Origin: Clostridia bacterium
Lineage (GTDB): Bacteria; Bacillota; Clostridia; UBA1212
Assembly: GCA_017444825.1 (NCBI GenBank)
Contig: JAFSVU010000050.1
Span: 62,001 to 126,000, forward strand
DNA length: 64,000 bases
Reading direction: 5' to 3'
The notes below the pieces were generated by a model. The model worked only from the letters and a program-made list of their open reading frames with translations, was not told the origin of the DNA and did no database searches. This document shows, piece by piece, positions 52,970 through 62,155 of this stretch; positions within the stretch are counted from its first letter, which is position 1; every line of letters begins with the position of its first letter. The translations under genes were made by a program, and so were the position numbers.

Positions 52970-54303
52970 TCGGCGAAGCCTCCGATGGATTTGAAGAGCC
53001 GCCAGAAGTCGGGGCAGACCCAGTCAATAATGTCGTCGTTTATGATCACATTGGCTTTTTTAGAGCAGAGCGTCGCAAGTACCGCCACCGCCGCCACGTC
53101 GTAATTGTTGTGACAGTCGATCTTGGCGCTGCCCGCAAAGGTCGATTTACCCAGCACAAACATGGAGCCCGGCGTCTTCGAACGGAATTCTGCGCCCAGC
53201 TTCTGAAGCTCCGCCGCCGCATAATAAAACGCCCTGTTGTTCCTGTCAAGAACGTCCTTCGTGATATTGTAGATCTCGCTGACGCCTTCGATCTGCGTCA
53301 TGAGGAAAAGGATGTAAGGCAGCGTGTCTCCGCACCCGGTCGCATCGATCCTCACCGGTCCCTTGCGCGAACTTCCGCTAAAATAGGAATTTCCGTCCTC
53401 GTCCTGCATATAGAGAAGCCTCATGTCCGAAAGCACGCTTATGAACTGTTTCGGCGCAAACGGGGAGTTCCTGTAGGAGTTTTTGACTATAACGTCAAAG
53501 CCTATTGCCGAGCAGCAAAGCCCGGGGACAGCTATGCGCCAGTCCGAAGCGGGAAGTATGACCCCGCCGATAGAAAACGGTTTTCGGCCGTTCACGTAAA
53601 TATTGTACTGGTCCGCAAGCTCAACGTCAGCGCCAAGAGACCTGGCAGCGGCGATGTAGCACTTCATTGTAATTATATTCTCAGGAGGGAACTCCAATAC
53701 GATCCGCTGGGAATGCCCGAAAACGATATTGGCGGCAATTATCGCAAGAATGTCGTCCTCGTCCGCGGCACTGCCGATATAAACAACATCCTTTGAAAGA
53801 ATGAAATCAAGGGGCGTCTCCTCGTAGGGAGGCTCTTCGTCTGCAGTTTCCGGAGCTTCTTCAGGTTCTTCGTCTTTCGCGGGTCCCGAAATATCCTCGC
53901 CAATGGTCTCCTTTAAAAAATCATCCACGGCAAACACCGTTTTGTCCTCTTCGGGCTCCGCGGGTGTATCTTCGGATCCGTCCTTCTCCTGATCGCCCTC
54001 CTCGAAATTTTTCTTTGAGAGCACCTCGCCCATTTTCTTGATCTCCGACGCAAAGATCACTTCAAAAGCCGCCGCAGGATTTGCCGCAGGTTCCACGGCG
54101 CTTCCGCCGCTCTTTTCCAGCACATTGGCACCTGCCCTGGTTATCAGCCCCAGGGTCTCCCTTAGGGAATCCTTGACCAGTGAAACCTTAAACGTGGTCC
54201 TTGACGGGCAGAGAGCAGCCAGTTTTACCGCAGCTATTCTGTAAGAGTCAAGCGCAGGAGGCTCAAGCATCCCCGCGATCTTCGTCTGGTAAACAAATTT
54301 CAT
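52966..54303 (-). CDS. EPSP-synthase-fold protein with altered active site
   Basis: 445 residues. The N-terminal G-M-L-E-P-P-A-L-D-S-Y-R-I-A-A corresponds to the P-P-x-S-K-S-x-x-x-R start of AroA but lacks the Lys. The C-terminal G-S-A-K-I-D-C-H-N-N-Y-D-V-A-A-V-A-V-L-A and P-D-F-W-R-L-F-K-S-I-G-G align with the AroA end, where G-D-H-R is replaced. A Glu/Asp-rich insert of about 80 residues follows residue 90. G-C-G-D-T-L-P-Y keeps one likely Asp. It is probably not a shikimate enzyme. It closes a cluster with tsaE, tsaB and rimI. Confidence 0.68.
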   Translation of the reverse strand: MKFVYQTKIAGMLEPPALDSYRIAAVKLAALCPSRTTFKVSLVKDSLRETLGLITRAGANVLEKSGGSAVEPAANPAAAFEVIFASEIKKMGEVLSKKNFEEGDQEKDGSEDTPAEPEEDKTVFAVDDFLKETIGEDISGPAKDEEPEEAPETADEEPPYEETPLDFILSKDVVYIGSAADEDDILAIIAANIVFGHSQRIVLEFPPENIITMKCYIAAARSLGADVELADQYNIYVNGRKPFSIGGVILPASDWRIAVPGLCCSAIGFDVIVKNSYRNSPFAPKQFISVLSDMRLLYMQDEDGNSYFSGSSRKGPVRIDATGCGDTLPYILFLMTQIEGVSEIYNITKDVLDRNNRAFYYAAAELQKLGAEFRSKTPGSMFVLGKSTFAGSAKIDCHNNYDVAAVAVLATLCSKKANVIINDDIIDWVCPDFWRLFKSIGGFAE

Positions 54304-54321
54304 AAGCTCCTCCTGTCAGGA

Positions 54322-54762
54322 TCATGCGTCGCCACGCAGATCTTTGATGAAAATGAAGGCATTGTCGCCGTTTTCGTAGTAGCCGGCTCTCTCTGCGATC
54401 ATCCTGAAACCGGCTTTTCTGTAAAGAGCGATCGCACCCTCGTTTTTGGTCCTTACGTCGAGAAACATATCCTCGCAGCCTCTTTCTGTCGCATCCTTGA
54501 TGCATTGGCGAAGAAGAGCCTCACCTATACCTTGCCGCCTCGCCTCGGGATCCACGCAAAGCCTGAATATCTCGGCATTTTCAAACAGAGTTGTGTAGAA
54601 TATGTACCCCTTGATCAGGCCGTCGTCGCCGAACTCGCAAAGGATGTGCGTAAAGTTATTCGAGAGCGAACCAATGTCATCAGCGGCCCATGGGTTCACA
54701 AAGCACCTTGCTTCAAGGTTTGCGATCTCTTCGAAATAAGTCTCATCCGCTTCTTTTATCAT
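54322..54762 (-). CDS. rimI: Ribosomal-protein-alanine N-acetyltransferase
   Basis: 146 residues, GNAT fold. A-N-L-E-A-R-C-F-V-N-P-W near the start, L-C-V-D-P-E-A-R-R-Q-G-I-G-E-A-L-L near residue 75 (acetyl-CoA motif A), N-E-G-A-I-A-L-Y-R-K-A-G-F near 112 and Y-Y-E-N-G-D-N-A match RimI. It acetylates the N-terminus of ribosomal protein S18. The tsaE-tsaB-rimI order is the classic one. Confidence 0.9.
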   Translation of the reverse strand: MIKEADETYFEEIANLEARCFVNPWAADDIGSLSNNFTHILCEFGDDGLIKGYIFYTTLFENAEIFRLCVDPEARRQGIGEALLRQCIKDATERGCEDMFLDVRTKNEGAIALYRKAGFRMIAERAGYYENGDNAFIFIKDLRGDA

Positions 54763-55466
54763 TTCTCGGCGCTCCTGAGCGTAATATGCACCTCTTTGAA
54801 GTAGTCTGCGGCGGCTTTTTCAGGCAGGAAGTCATTGGCGTCCTGCGACACGTCCATCTTTTCTTTCACACAACGCCAGGCCCCTTCCGGAGTTCCCGTA
54901 ATAACGTTCGTTTCGGGAAAATAAACGTTCGAAAGCCCGCTTTCAAGCGCCTCCCTGTTCTTTACCGCGCCGTCTCCGCAGAGGATCAGCCTTTTCCCGC
55001 TGTTCTCGCGGCTCAGGATCAGTTTTATTATATCATCCGTATAATCAGACCTGACGCCCGTAATGCTCTTTAAAACGCCATTTTGAGCGCTGTAGAGGCC
55101 GTAGAAGCAAAGAGTGTTTCTTGCGTCAAGAAGCGCCAGCACGTCTCCGTCTTCTTCCCGGGCTGCGGAACCGGCAAGGAAATCAAGGGTATTCACGGTC
55201 ACCAATGGTTTTTTCGCGCCGTAGGCAAGCATCTTTGCGCAGGCGATGGCTATCCTGAGCCCTGTATATGAGCCGGGGCCGTTGGTCACGCCAATGACGT
55301 CCGTTTCTTCAAGTTTTAACCCTGCATCCCCCAGGGTCCTGTCGATCACCGGCAGCAGCATGGATGCATGGGTCTTCTCACCGCTGTCAAATCCTGCGGA
55401 AAGAAGCTTACCGTCTTCGGTTACAAATACGTTGGCAAGTTTAGCCGACGTATCAACGAAAAGCAT
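54759..55466 (-). CDS. tsaB: tRNA threonylcarbamoyladenosine protein TsaB
   Basis: 235 residues from ATG 55466. M-L-F-V-D-T-S-A-K-L-A-N-V, T-H-A-S-M-L-L-P-V-I and G-P-G-S-Y-T-G-L-R-I-A near residue 75 are TsaB hallmarks. TsaB is the scaffold protein of the TsaBDE complex that makes t6A in ANN-decoding tRNAs. It overlaps tsaE by 14 bases and rimI by 4 bases. Confidence 0.93.
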   Translation of the reverse strand: MLFVDTSAKLANVFVTEDGKLLSAGFDSGEKTHASMLLPVIDRTLGDAGLKLEETDVIGVTNGPGSYTGLRIAIACAKMLAYGAKKPLVTVNTLDFLAGSAAREEDGDVLALLDARNTLCFYGLYSAQNGVLKSITGVRSDYTDDIIKLILSRENSGKRLILCGDGAVKNREALESGLSNVYFPETNVITGTPEGAWRCVKEKMDVSQDANDFLPEKAAADYFKEVHITLRSAEK

Positions 55467-55938
55467 TTTCACTAAGTTCGCCCTCCCCGCCTTCCGCGGA
55501 AATATATATTTCACGGTAGTTTGCGGAAATATCGTCCCGCCTCACTATGTTTACGAATATACACCCGGAAGGTTTTTTGCTTCCGTAAACGTTTTCTGAC
55601 CATTCGCATATGAGCACCGCATCCTCGCCGAAATCGAAAAAGCCTGCATCGTAAAGATCTTCAAGGGAATTCAGTCTGTATGCGTCGCAGTGGACGATAC
55701 GGGCAGGATCTCCGGACCCCGGGAAAACACCGTTATATGTGTTTATCAACGCAAATGTAGGGCTTGTGACGTGTTCCTTCACGCCAAGCCCCCTGCAAAT
55801 GCCCTGCACAAACACGGTCTTTCCCGCCCCCAGGTCGCCATCCAGAAGGACAAGGCTACCGGGTTTCAGAAGCCCCGCAAGTTTTGCGCCTGTATTACCG
55901 GTTTTTACACCTGATTTTGAAATGATCTTAAATTCCAT
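55453..55938 (-). CDS. tsaE: tRNA threonylcarbamoyladenosine ATPase TsaE
   Basis: 161 residues. L-D-G-D-L-G-A-G-K-T near residue 34 is the P-loop, V-T-S-P-T-F near 57 a switch, H-C-D-A-Y-R-L near 83 the metal-binding region and I-C-E-W-S-E near 110 the last motif. TsaE's ATPase resets the TsaBDE complex. First gene of the cluster. Confidence 0.93.
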   Translation of the reverse strand: MEFKIISKSGVKTGNTGAKLAGLLKPGSLVLLDGDLGAGKTVFVQGICRGLGVKEHVTSPTFALINTYNGVFPGSGDPARIVHCDAYRLNSLEDLYDAGFFDFGEDAVLICEWSENVYGSKKPSGCIFVNIVRRDDISANYREIYISAEGGEGELSENAFR

Positions 55939-55963
55939 AGCCGCTTAAGTACGGAAACGAAAA

Positions 55964-57019
55964 TCAGTTGGCCACGGTATGTCTCACCGGCGTGGTCTCC
56001 GGAGTCAGCCTGTCGAAGGCGAAGCCGTCGGCAAGGGCATTGGTTATTATCTTATCAAGAGCCTGGGCCGAAGGCGACATCTGATCGAAGTCGTGCATCA
56101 GCACCACGTTCTCGGTGCGGTTCTTGCTGAGGCCCTTCAGAACTCTCTCGGCTATCACGTCAGGCTCAAGGGTGCCCATTGCGTCTTCCGGCGAAACGTT
56201 CCAGTCAAAATAGGAATAACCTCTCTCAGGCATCAGCTGCGTAAGCTCGGTCATAATGCCCTTGCAGTAACGTTTGCTGGTCTCGTTCGAGGATCCTCCC
56301 GGGAAACGGAAAACGAGAGCTTTGTAGTTGAATTTGTCCTTCAGCAGCTGATCGATACGGTTGAAATCGGTCAGGTAATCATCCACGGAAGTATATATGA
56401 CGGAATACTCATGGGTGTATGCGTGGATGCCCACCGTATGTCCCTCTTCTATGGCCCGTTTGATATATTTTTCGTCGTTCGCACTTATCTCATTTCCGAT
56501 AACGAAAAACGTCGCTTTCACGTTGTGTTTTTTAAGCGCGTCAAGGATCTCTCCAGTCACCACGCTGGGGCCGTCGTCAAAGGTCAGGTAAACAGTGGAT
56601 CCGTTCCAGTTATCGGGTTTTACAAGTGACCAGTCGCTCTTATGAACCTCTATGTACCGGCCGGGTTCCGGAGTGGGCGTAGGTGTGGCGGTAGGTTCCT
56701 CAGTAGGAGTCGGGACCTCCGTAGGCTCTGCTGTCGCGGGAAGAGGCGTTTCCTCTGCCGGCGGAGTCACGGTTCCGGAGGGATCTTCATTTACTGTCGG
56801 GGATTCGATGCCTACGGGAGCCGAGGTTCCATCGGACGGATTGTTTTTGTTATAGTTCAGCTGAGCGTCGATCATCATAACTCCGCCGACAACAGCGATA
56901 CCTGCCAGCGCAACTATCACTCCCTCGTAGAGCTTTTTATTTCTGAACATCACCACAAGTCCCACGGCGGTAACTGCAATTCCGATTGCAAGACCTATTC
57001 CCAGCAATACCAGATTCAT
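55964..57019 (-). CDS. Membrane-anchored polysaccharide deacetylase
   Basis: 351 residues. An N-terminal membrane helix or pair (residues 1-20 and 32-50) is followed by a Pro/Thr/Glu-rich linker (T-P-T-E-E-P-T-A-T-P) and a NodB domain: L-T-F-D-D-G-P-S near residue 148, H-A-Y-T-H near 205, R-F-P-G-G-S near 245. Such enzymes deacetylate peptidoglycan GlcNAc or related glycans outside the cell. D-D and H-x-x-x-H supply the metal ligands. Confidence 0.85.
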   Translation of the reverse strand: MNLVLLGIGLAIGIAVTAVGLVVMFRNKKLYEGVIVALAGIAVVGGVMMIDAQLNYNKNNPSDGTSAPVGIESPTVNEDPSGTVTPPAEETPLPATAEPTEVPTPTEEPTATPTPTPEPGRYIEVHKSDWSLVKPDNWNGSTVYLTFDDGPSVVTGEILDALKKHNVKATFFVIGNEISANDEKYIKRAIEEGHTVGIHAYTHEYSVIYTSVDDYLTDFNRIDQLLKDKFNYKALVFRFPGGSSNETSKRYCKGIMTELTQLMPERGYSYFDWNVSPEDAMGTLEPDVIAERVLKGLSKNRTENVVLMHDFDQMSPSAQALDKIITNALADGFAFDRLTPETTPVRHTVAN

Positions 57020-57241
57020 ATGAACGACCCTTTTCCTGTGAAAAAAATTTCCGTCAGCAATAGCATGCCGGATGTGCTCATTTTACAACGAACTGACGCC
57101 AAAAGCAACCGGAGAAGCAGTTCCCGCAGACCGCGTGGACCCACGTGAGCCTGATGTTTGCGTCGTTTTGGCAAATCAATTGATTTTAAAACGACTAAGT
57201 GATAAAAACTATCTGTCAAAACTTGACTTGGGAGATGCTTT

Positions 57242-58153
57242 ATGCCTTACAACTGCACCGACTGTCCGAGAAATTGCGGAGCATTAAGATCAGGTCCTTC
57301 CGGCCGCGGCTATTGCGGTTCGGGTGAGCTTATCGGCGTTGCCCGTGTCATGCGCCACATGTGGGAGGAGCCCTGTCTCGGCGGCCAAAAAGGCGTTGAA
57401 AACATATTCCTCACCGGTTGCAATCTTAAATGCATCTACTGTCAGAACCACAAAATAAACGGTTCAGAGGATATTTCGGGCATTCCGGGCCTCCTTTTTG
57501 CCTCTCCCGAAGATTTCGGGAAAATACTGATCGATGCAGCAAATACTGATGCTCAGGCTGTCGGCATTGTCACGGGAGACCACTATATACGCCAGATCGC
57601 AGCCTCCGTCACACCGGACGTAAAAGCTGCGATCAAAAAGCCGTTGATATTTAATTGCGGCGGTTACATGAAGCCGGAGACCGTCGAGCTTCTGCGGGGA
57701 AAGGTCGATATATTCATGCCCGATTTTAAATACTCAGACGGATATGCCGCGGGCTGCCTGTCTAAGGCCGCCGATTACCCGGAGGTTGCAAAAGCCGCGA
57801 TCTTAAAATGCTTCGAGCTTGCGGGCCCCGCCGTATTTGATGACGACGGTCTTATGAAAAGCGGCGTCATCGTAAGGCATCTTGTGCTCCCGGGAAGGAT
57901 ACAAAACACCCTCGGAGTTATTGACGAGCTGAACGGCATGTTTAAGCCGGGCGACATAGTCTTCAGCCTTATGAGCCAGTATCTTCCCCTTCCGGGCCTC
58001 GTTCCGCCACCCTGTTTTGAAAGACTCACAGGCCCCGTATCGAAGGCTGAATACAAAAAGTCAAAAGAGTATTTTGAAAACGCCCTTAACCTCACATTGG
58101 GATACACTCAGGACCTGTCCTCTTCGGATCCGTCGTATGTACCCGATTTTTGA
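57242..58153 (+). CDS. Radical SAM protein, PflA-like
   Basis: 303 residues. It opens with C-T-D-C-P-R-N-C-G, an extra Cys cluster, and has the radical SAM motif C-N-L-K-C-I-Y-C near residue 60 and N-C-G-G-Y near 140. The layout fits the PflX/COG1313 group of uncharacterised activating-enzyme-like proteins. A glycyl radical enzyme partner is not present nearby. GGGAG lies upstream of ATG. Confidence 0.82.
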   Translation: MPYNCTDCPRNCGALRSGPSGRGYCGSGELIGVARVMRHMWEEPCLGGQKGVENIFLTGCNLKCIYCQNHKINGSEDISGIPGLLFASPEDFGKILIDAANTDAQAVGIVTGDHYIRQIAASVTPDVKAAIKKPLIFNCGGYMKPETVELLRGKVDIFMPDFKYSDGYAAGCLSKAADYPEVAKAAILKCFELAGPAVFDDDGLMKSGVIVRHLVLPGRIQNTLGVIDELNGMFKPGDIVFSLMSQYLPLPGLVPPPCFERLTGPVSKAEYKKSKEYFENALNLTLGYTQDLSSSDPSYVPDF

Positions 58154-58156
58154 GGC

Positions 58157-61100
58157 TTATTGATAGAGCTTCTCTACGCAGGCAACGTCGAATGTGAATC
58201 CGCCCTCATGAGCTGTCGCTTCCAGATCTCCGAAGTATTTTCTTGCTATGGTCTCACGCTCCACCGCAAGGCTTATGTCTTTGATTTCAATGGCGGAATA
58301 ATCCTCGCAAACATAGGATATTTTGATCTTCACGGCCCCCAGAGGCACCTGGTTTGAAAGAACGTATTTAATGGGTTTTTCTTCAGCGCCGAAAACGAAC
58401 TCCGTGGAGAGCCTCTCATTCTTAACGTCATCCTCAAAGAACTCGACGACGACCTTGGCGTTTCCGGACCCCTTATACGTTCCCAGGAAGTTAAACTCTA
58501 TCACGTCGCCTGTCTGAAGATCACCTATTACCGGGGAAATGGTTCCGGCTCTGGTCTCCTTGGTCAGTACGAGATTCTCCACCAGTATGTGGGAATGGAA
58601 AGGAACCAGGTAAACGTCTCCCGTCCAGTGGCCCTCCTCGTCAACGGATTTCAAAAGTCCCGTCTCTTCATTGCCAAGCTCCACCAGCTGGTACTGCTTC
58701 TCGCCTGTGTCCACCGCAAGGGATGCTCCCGTACCGCCCGCATATCCCGGCCTCGGGTCGTTCTTCTTTATAAGCTCGGAAACAGACTGGATGTCCGCTG
58801 CGGTTCCGGAGTCGCTGATGTTGAGGATATTGATGTATTTACTGCCGTGCTCCCACACGTATTCAAGCTGTCTCTGGGGAAGCCTGGTGCTGTACGCGGT
58901 CATCGAGTTGTACTCGCCCATGGTTATGTTTTTGAACCCGGCCTTGTACGCAAGATTCAGGAAGTTTGCGTCGTCCTGGAACCACATGCCGTACCTTGTG
59001 GCGCCGAAATGGCAGCCGAGAGTCATCATCGCATCCACCGGCGACATTCTGGTGTCTGCCTGACCGAGGAAGCCTGAGATCGCATCGCCTTCGGGAATGG
59101 AATGTCCTGAAATGATCTCGGAGGGGAATCCCGCAAGGAGCGCCTCTCTGAAAGCCTCCGTAAGCCTCTTATTGACGATCTTTCTCGTGAAAAGCGCCCA
59201 CTGCTTGAAGAAATCGCCTTCAAACTTATCCCATTTGCCCCTTTCACCCAGGGCTCCGTTCCTTGGTGCGTCAATGTCGGCTCTTGTCGCAAATGACGTA
59301 CCGAATTTCTTGTTTATGTTTTCGACGCTGCCAAATCTCTCCAAAAGGTAGCTTCTGAAGCCCTCAATGTTGTTGGGGTTATAGTCGCCGAAGGTCTCGC
59401 CCACGTTGATCTCGATCTCGTGGATCGGTTCGAGGCCCACAAGCCTTTCGGGAGTTATCGTATAATTGGAATAGATATCCTGGAGAGCTGTCCTCAGCGG
59501 GTATATCCTCATCTTGTCGAGCTCAATGATTCCCTCGGCGTAGGTGGCGTTGTAGAACTGCGAGTCGAGTTCAACGTAATTTGCGGTCTGGTTATCGTTA
59601 GTATAGCCAAGGTACCGGTGGAAGCCGTTCTCATCCTCATATTTTGCAAGCACCTGGGTGGCCGAGATTATATTAAACCTGTGGGTAAAGCAGGGTTCCC
59701 ATACGTTGTAGGTCTTTGAGAAATTCCTGATCTTCGCCGTGCTCCTCCATTCGGAATAAGGCACCTCCGCAAGGGTGAGAAGCTTTCTCGCCGTAAGAGA
59801 ACCCATGACTTTAGCGCCAAGGTCGGTCCTTATGTGCTGGAAGGCCGCGGATTTGACGTAATCCGTATCGCTGAGATCCAGGTTCTTAACTGCGGACAGT
59901 TTCTTGTTTGAATCCACGGTATACCAGTAAAAAATATTCTCGTAAACGCCAACGTCCACCTTGGTCCCGTAGGCATCCCCGGCGTCGGCAACGATCCTCA
60001 CGTAGGATCTGTCGTTATCGTCCACAACAGGTCTGGCAATTGATATAACCATTCCGTCCTCCGAAAATGCGGACTGGCTCACGTTGAGAGCGGTGGCGTC
60101 GATGTTGAGATTCTTTTCGGTGAGGTCAAAGGTCTTTCCTTCCTTGTTGAAAGCGGCCCTGTAGACCTTGTAATTTACTCTGTCATTCAGGATGACCCCG
60201 TTTCCGGTGCCCGCAGTAAGTTCAAAGGGATGTTCCGCGCCCGAAGTTCCGACGGCAACGTTTCCCTTGCAGATCACTTCGCCGTTTCTGAACGAGTAGA
60301 TCGCAAAAGGAAGATTTCCCTCCTTGTCGGCAGTTTCCGCCATAACGAGCAGCTTCTCCTCGCCCGTGCCGTCAAAGTCGCCCGATAAAATGAGATAAGG
60401 CGCCATGTCCTTGAAGTCCGGTGTCACCACCATGTAGAGAATGCCGTTCCGGTCAAACACCTTCACAGACTTTGTCTCGGGGTAGCTGCCGTTAAAAGCG
60501 GCGGTTGCGATCACAACCCTGTCATCGACCTTGCTGGCAGCAACTCTGACTCCCCCGGGAACGTCCGCAGAATATGCAAGAAACTGGGCAATTTTAGCGG
60601 AATAACGGTTGTAGACCCTGACCAATGTGTGGTTGTTGTCAAATCTGCCCTCGCCGGCAACGATGACGGGCATTACCTTGTTTTGCTCCACCCCCGTGCC
60701 GTAGCCCTGGAGACTGTAAAGCTCTGTTGAAAGACCCAGTTCAAGATCCGAGTCAGTGTACTTTACCGTATAACCCTCACCGTTTGTTACAGTGTCCGGG
60801 AGGTTCATGAGGGCATTGTCAAAGTCCTCCTGTGGGGCATTTCTCAGTCTCAGGCTGATCATTTCGAAGGTGTAGTAATCGTCGAAGACGTCAAGGCCGC
60901 TGCCCTTGTCGAGAAGGACGCAGAGCTTGTTTTCATAGAGGAAAGCGTCTTTGTTCAGCCTCAATGCGATATTGTCGAGAACCACGTATCCGGTGCCGCA
61001 GTCGACGCCTGTCACATCGCTGAGCACGTCCGCATGGACACCCATGACTTTATCGCCGTAGGTGCAAAGAGTCCTGTCCCCAAGTTTTTCGGTGATATCT

Positions 61101-61429
61101 TTAAATTCGCCATTTGCGTAAACCGTGGTCTTGTCCAGCTGGAAAGCAAGGCCGTTGTACTGTTTCAGTATGCTCTCAGCCACGTTGAGCGGAAGGTAGC
61201 TCGAGTAATCTATCTTTTCGGGAAATCCATAAAAAATCACGCCTGATTCCTCCTCTTTTTTAGGTTCCGCCGTCGGGCCCGCAGGGGTTCCGATATTGCA
61301 GCCTCCAATCAAAAGCGCCGTCACGGAAATGATCGCAATAAGAGCGACCGCCATACATGCCACTATATAAGTTTTGGGATCTCTGAAAAAGCCGTTTTGC
61401 TTTCCCTGATCATTACTTTTATCAGTCAT
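58157..61429 (-). CDS. Large lipoprotein with glycosidase-like barrel
   Basis: 1090 residues from ATG 61429 (GGAGG site). A hydrophobic segment ending L-L-I-G-G-C near residue 44 looks like a lipobox. The first half, about 550 residues, is beta-rich with F-D-G-T-G-E-E-K-L and similar blade-like repeats. Residues from about 620 to 860 resemble a GH42-type barrel: N-V-G-E-T-F-G-D-Y-N-P-N, F-R-S-Y-L-L-E-R-F-G and G-M-W-F-Q-D-D. The end looks like a carbohydrate-binding beta-sandwich. An exported polysaccharide enzyme is likely; the substrate is unknown. Confidence 0.58.
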   Translation of the reverse strand: MTDKSNDQGKQNGFFRDPKTYIVACMAVALIAIISVTALLIGGCNIGTPAGPTAEPKKEEESGVIFYGFPEKIDYSSYLPLNVAESILKQYNGLAFQLDKTTVYANGEFKDITEKLGDRTLCTYGDKVMGVHADVLSDVTGVDCGTGYVVLDNIALRLNKDAFLYENKLCVLLDKGSGLDVFDDYYTFEMISLRLRNAPQEDFDNALMNLPDTVTNGEGYTVKYTDSDLELGLSTELYSLQGYGTGVEQNKVMPVIVAGEGRFDNNHTLVRVYNRYSAKIAQFLAYSADVPGGVRVAASKVDDRVVIATAAFNGSYPETKSVKVFDRNGILYMVVTPDFKDMAPYLILSGDFDGTGEEKLLVMAETADKEGNLPFAIYSFRNGEVICKGNVAVGTSGAEHPFELTAGTGNGVILNDRVNYKVYRAAFNKEGKTFDLTEKNLNIDATALNVSQSAFSEDGMVISIARPVVDDNDRSYVRIVADAGDAYGTKVDVGVYENIFYWYTVDSNKKLSAVKNLDLSDTDYVKSAAFQHIRTDLGAKVMGSLTARKLLTLAEVPYSEWRSTAKIRNFSKTYNVWEPCFTHRFNIISATQVLAKYEDENGFHRYLGYTNDNQTANYVELDSQFYNATYAEGIIELDKMRIYPLRTALQDIYSNYTITPERLVGLEPIHEIEINVGETFGDYNPNNIEGFRSYLLERFGSVENINKKFGTSFATRADIDAPRNGALGERGKWDKFEGDFFKQWALFTRKIVNKRLTEAFREALLAGFPSEIISGHSIPEGDAISGFLGQADTRMSPVDAMMTLGCHFGATRYGMWFQDDANFLNLAYKAGFKNITMGEYNSMTAYSTRLPQRQLEYVWEHGSKYINILNISDSGTAADIQSVSELIKKNDPRPGYAGGTGASLAVDTGEKQYQLVELGNEETGLLKSVDEEGHWTGDVYLVPFHSHILVENLVLTKETRAGTISPVIGDLQTGDVIEFNFLGTYKGSGNAKVVVEFFEDDVKNERLSTEFVFGAEEKPIKYVLSNQVPLGAVKIKISYVCEDYSAIEIKDISLAVERETIARKYFGDLEATAHEGGFTFDVACVEKLYQ

Positions 61430-61476
61430 AGTATCCTCCAGCCAAAAACATACGCCCAAAAGGCAAATCTGGATTT

Positions 61477-61505
61477 ATTTTATCATCTGAGTGCCGAAAA
61501 AACAA
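61477..61505 (-). promoter_or_regulatory. Promoter of the large lipoprotein gene
   Basis: On the minus strand TTGTTT (61500-61505), 17 bases, TAAAAT (61477-61482). Confidence 0.55.
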
Positions 61506-61615
61506 CGGGAAAACCAATGCCGAAAGCTCCGCGGTCAGCGCCCCGGATTATTTTATTTCCCGCACTTTTTGAGCTTTGGAAAATATAATAGAATTCATTT
61601 CTGAAAGGAGTTTTT

Positions 61616-62107
61616 ATGGATAATGTCCGGTATTTTTACCTTGCTGTTTTTCTTTTTCCCATCACGTGGTGTACGGTAACAGACCTTGCGGACGGGGAGA
61701 TTCAGGATGCAGCCCTTCCTCTCGTCCTTTTGGGAGGTCTCGGCCTTGCGCACTTTCTTTCGGTAGGTGAGATGTTTTTGTCCCTTGCCGCCGGAGGACT
61801 GTTTTTCCTTATTTTCTACAGAATGTCACGTTTTACCGGGAAAGGAATCGGAGGCGGTGACGTTAAACTGATCACGCTTTTAATAATTTGCTGCGGCATT
61901 AGAGCCGCTTTTACTGTCGTTTTGATCGCATTTGCGGCGGCAGGAGTTTTCGCGCTCGTTGTAAGCATCACAAAGTTTGTCAGGAGGATACTTTCTGCAG
62001 ACAAGAATAATAAAAGCCGCCACGTACCCGGGAAGTACGGCGGCGGCATTCCATTCGCGCCTTTTCTGGAGGCGGGATTGATATTTTATTACTGTGTATT
62101 GGTTTGA
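61616..62107 (+). CDS. Prepilin peptidase (A24 family, short form)
   Basis: 163 residues. T-D-L-A-D-G-E-I near residue 22 and G-G-G-D-V-K-L near 80 hold the two catalytic Asp residues of type IV leader peptidases. Four to five membrane segments are visible and the methylase domain is missing, as in TadV-type enzymes. It matures pilin-like precursors. GGAG lies just upstream; the -10-like TATAAT at about 61585 has no clear -35. Confidence 0.82.
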   Translation: MDNVRYFYLAVFLFPITWCTVTDLADGEIQDAALPLVLLGGLGLAHFLSVGEMFLSLAAGGLFFLIFYRMSRFTGKGIGGGDVKLITLLIICCGIRAAFTVVLIAFAAAGVFALVVSITKFVRRILSADKNNKSRHVPGKYGGGIPFAPFLEAGLIFYYCVLV

Positions 62108-62155
62108 TTTGGGTGACCAAGGTCCGTTTTGACGGAATTCAAAACACTCGCAGTA

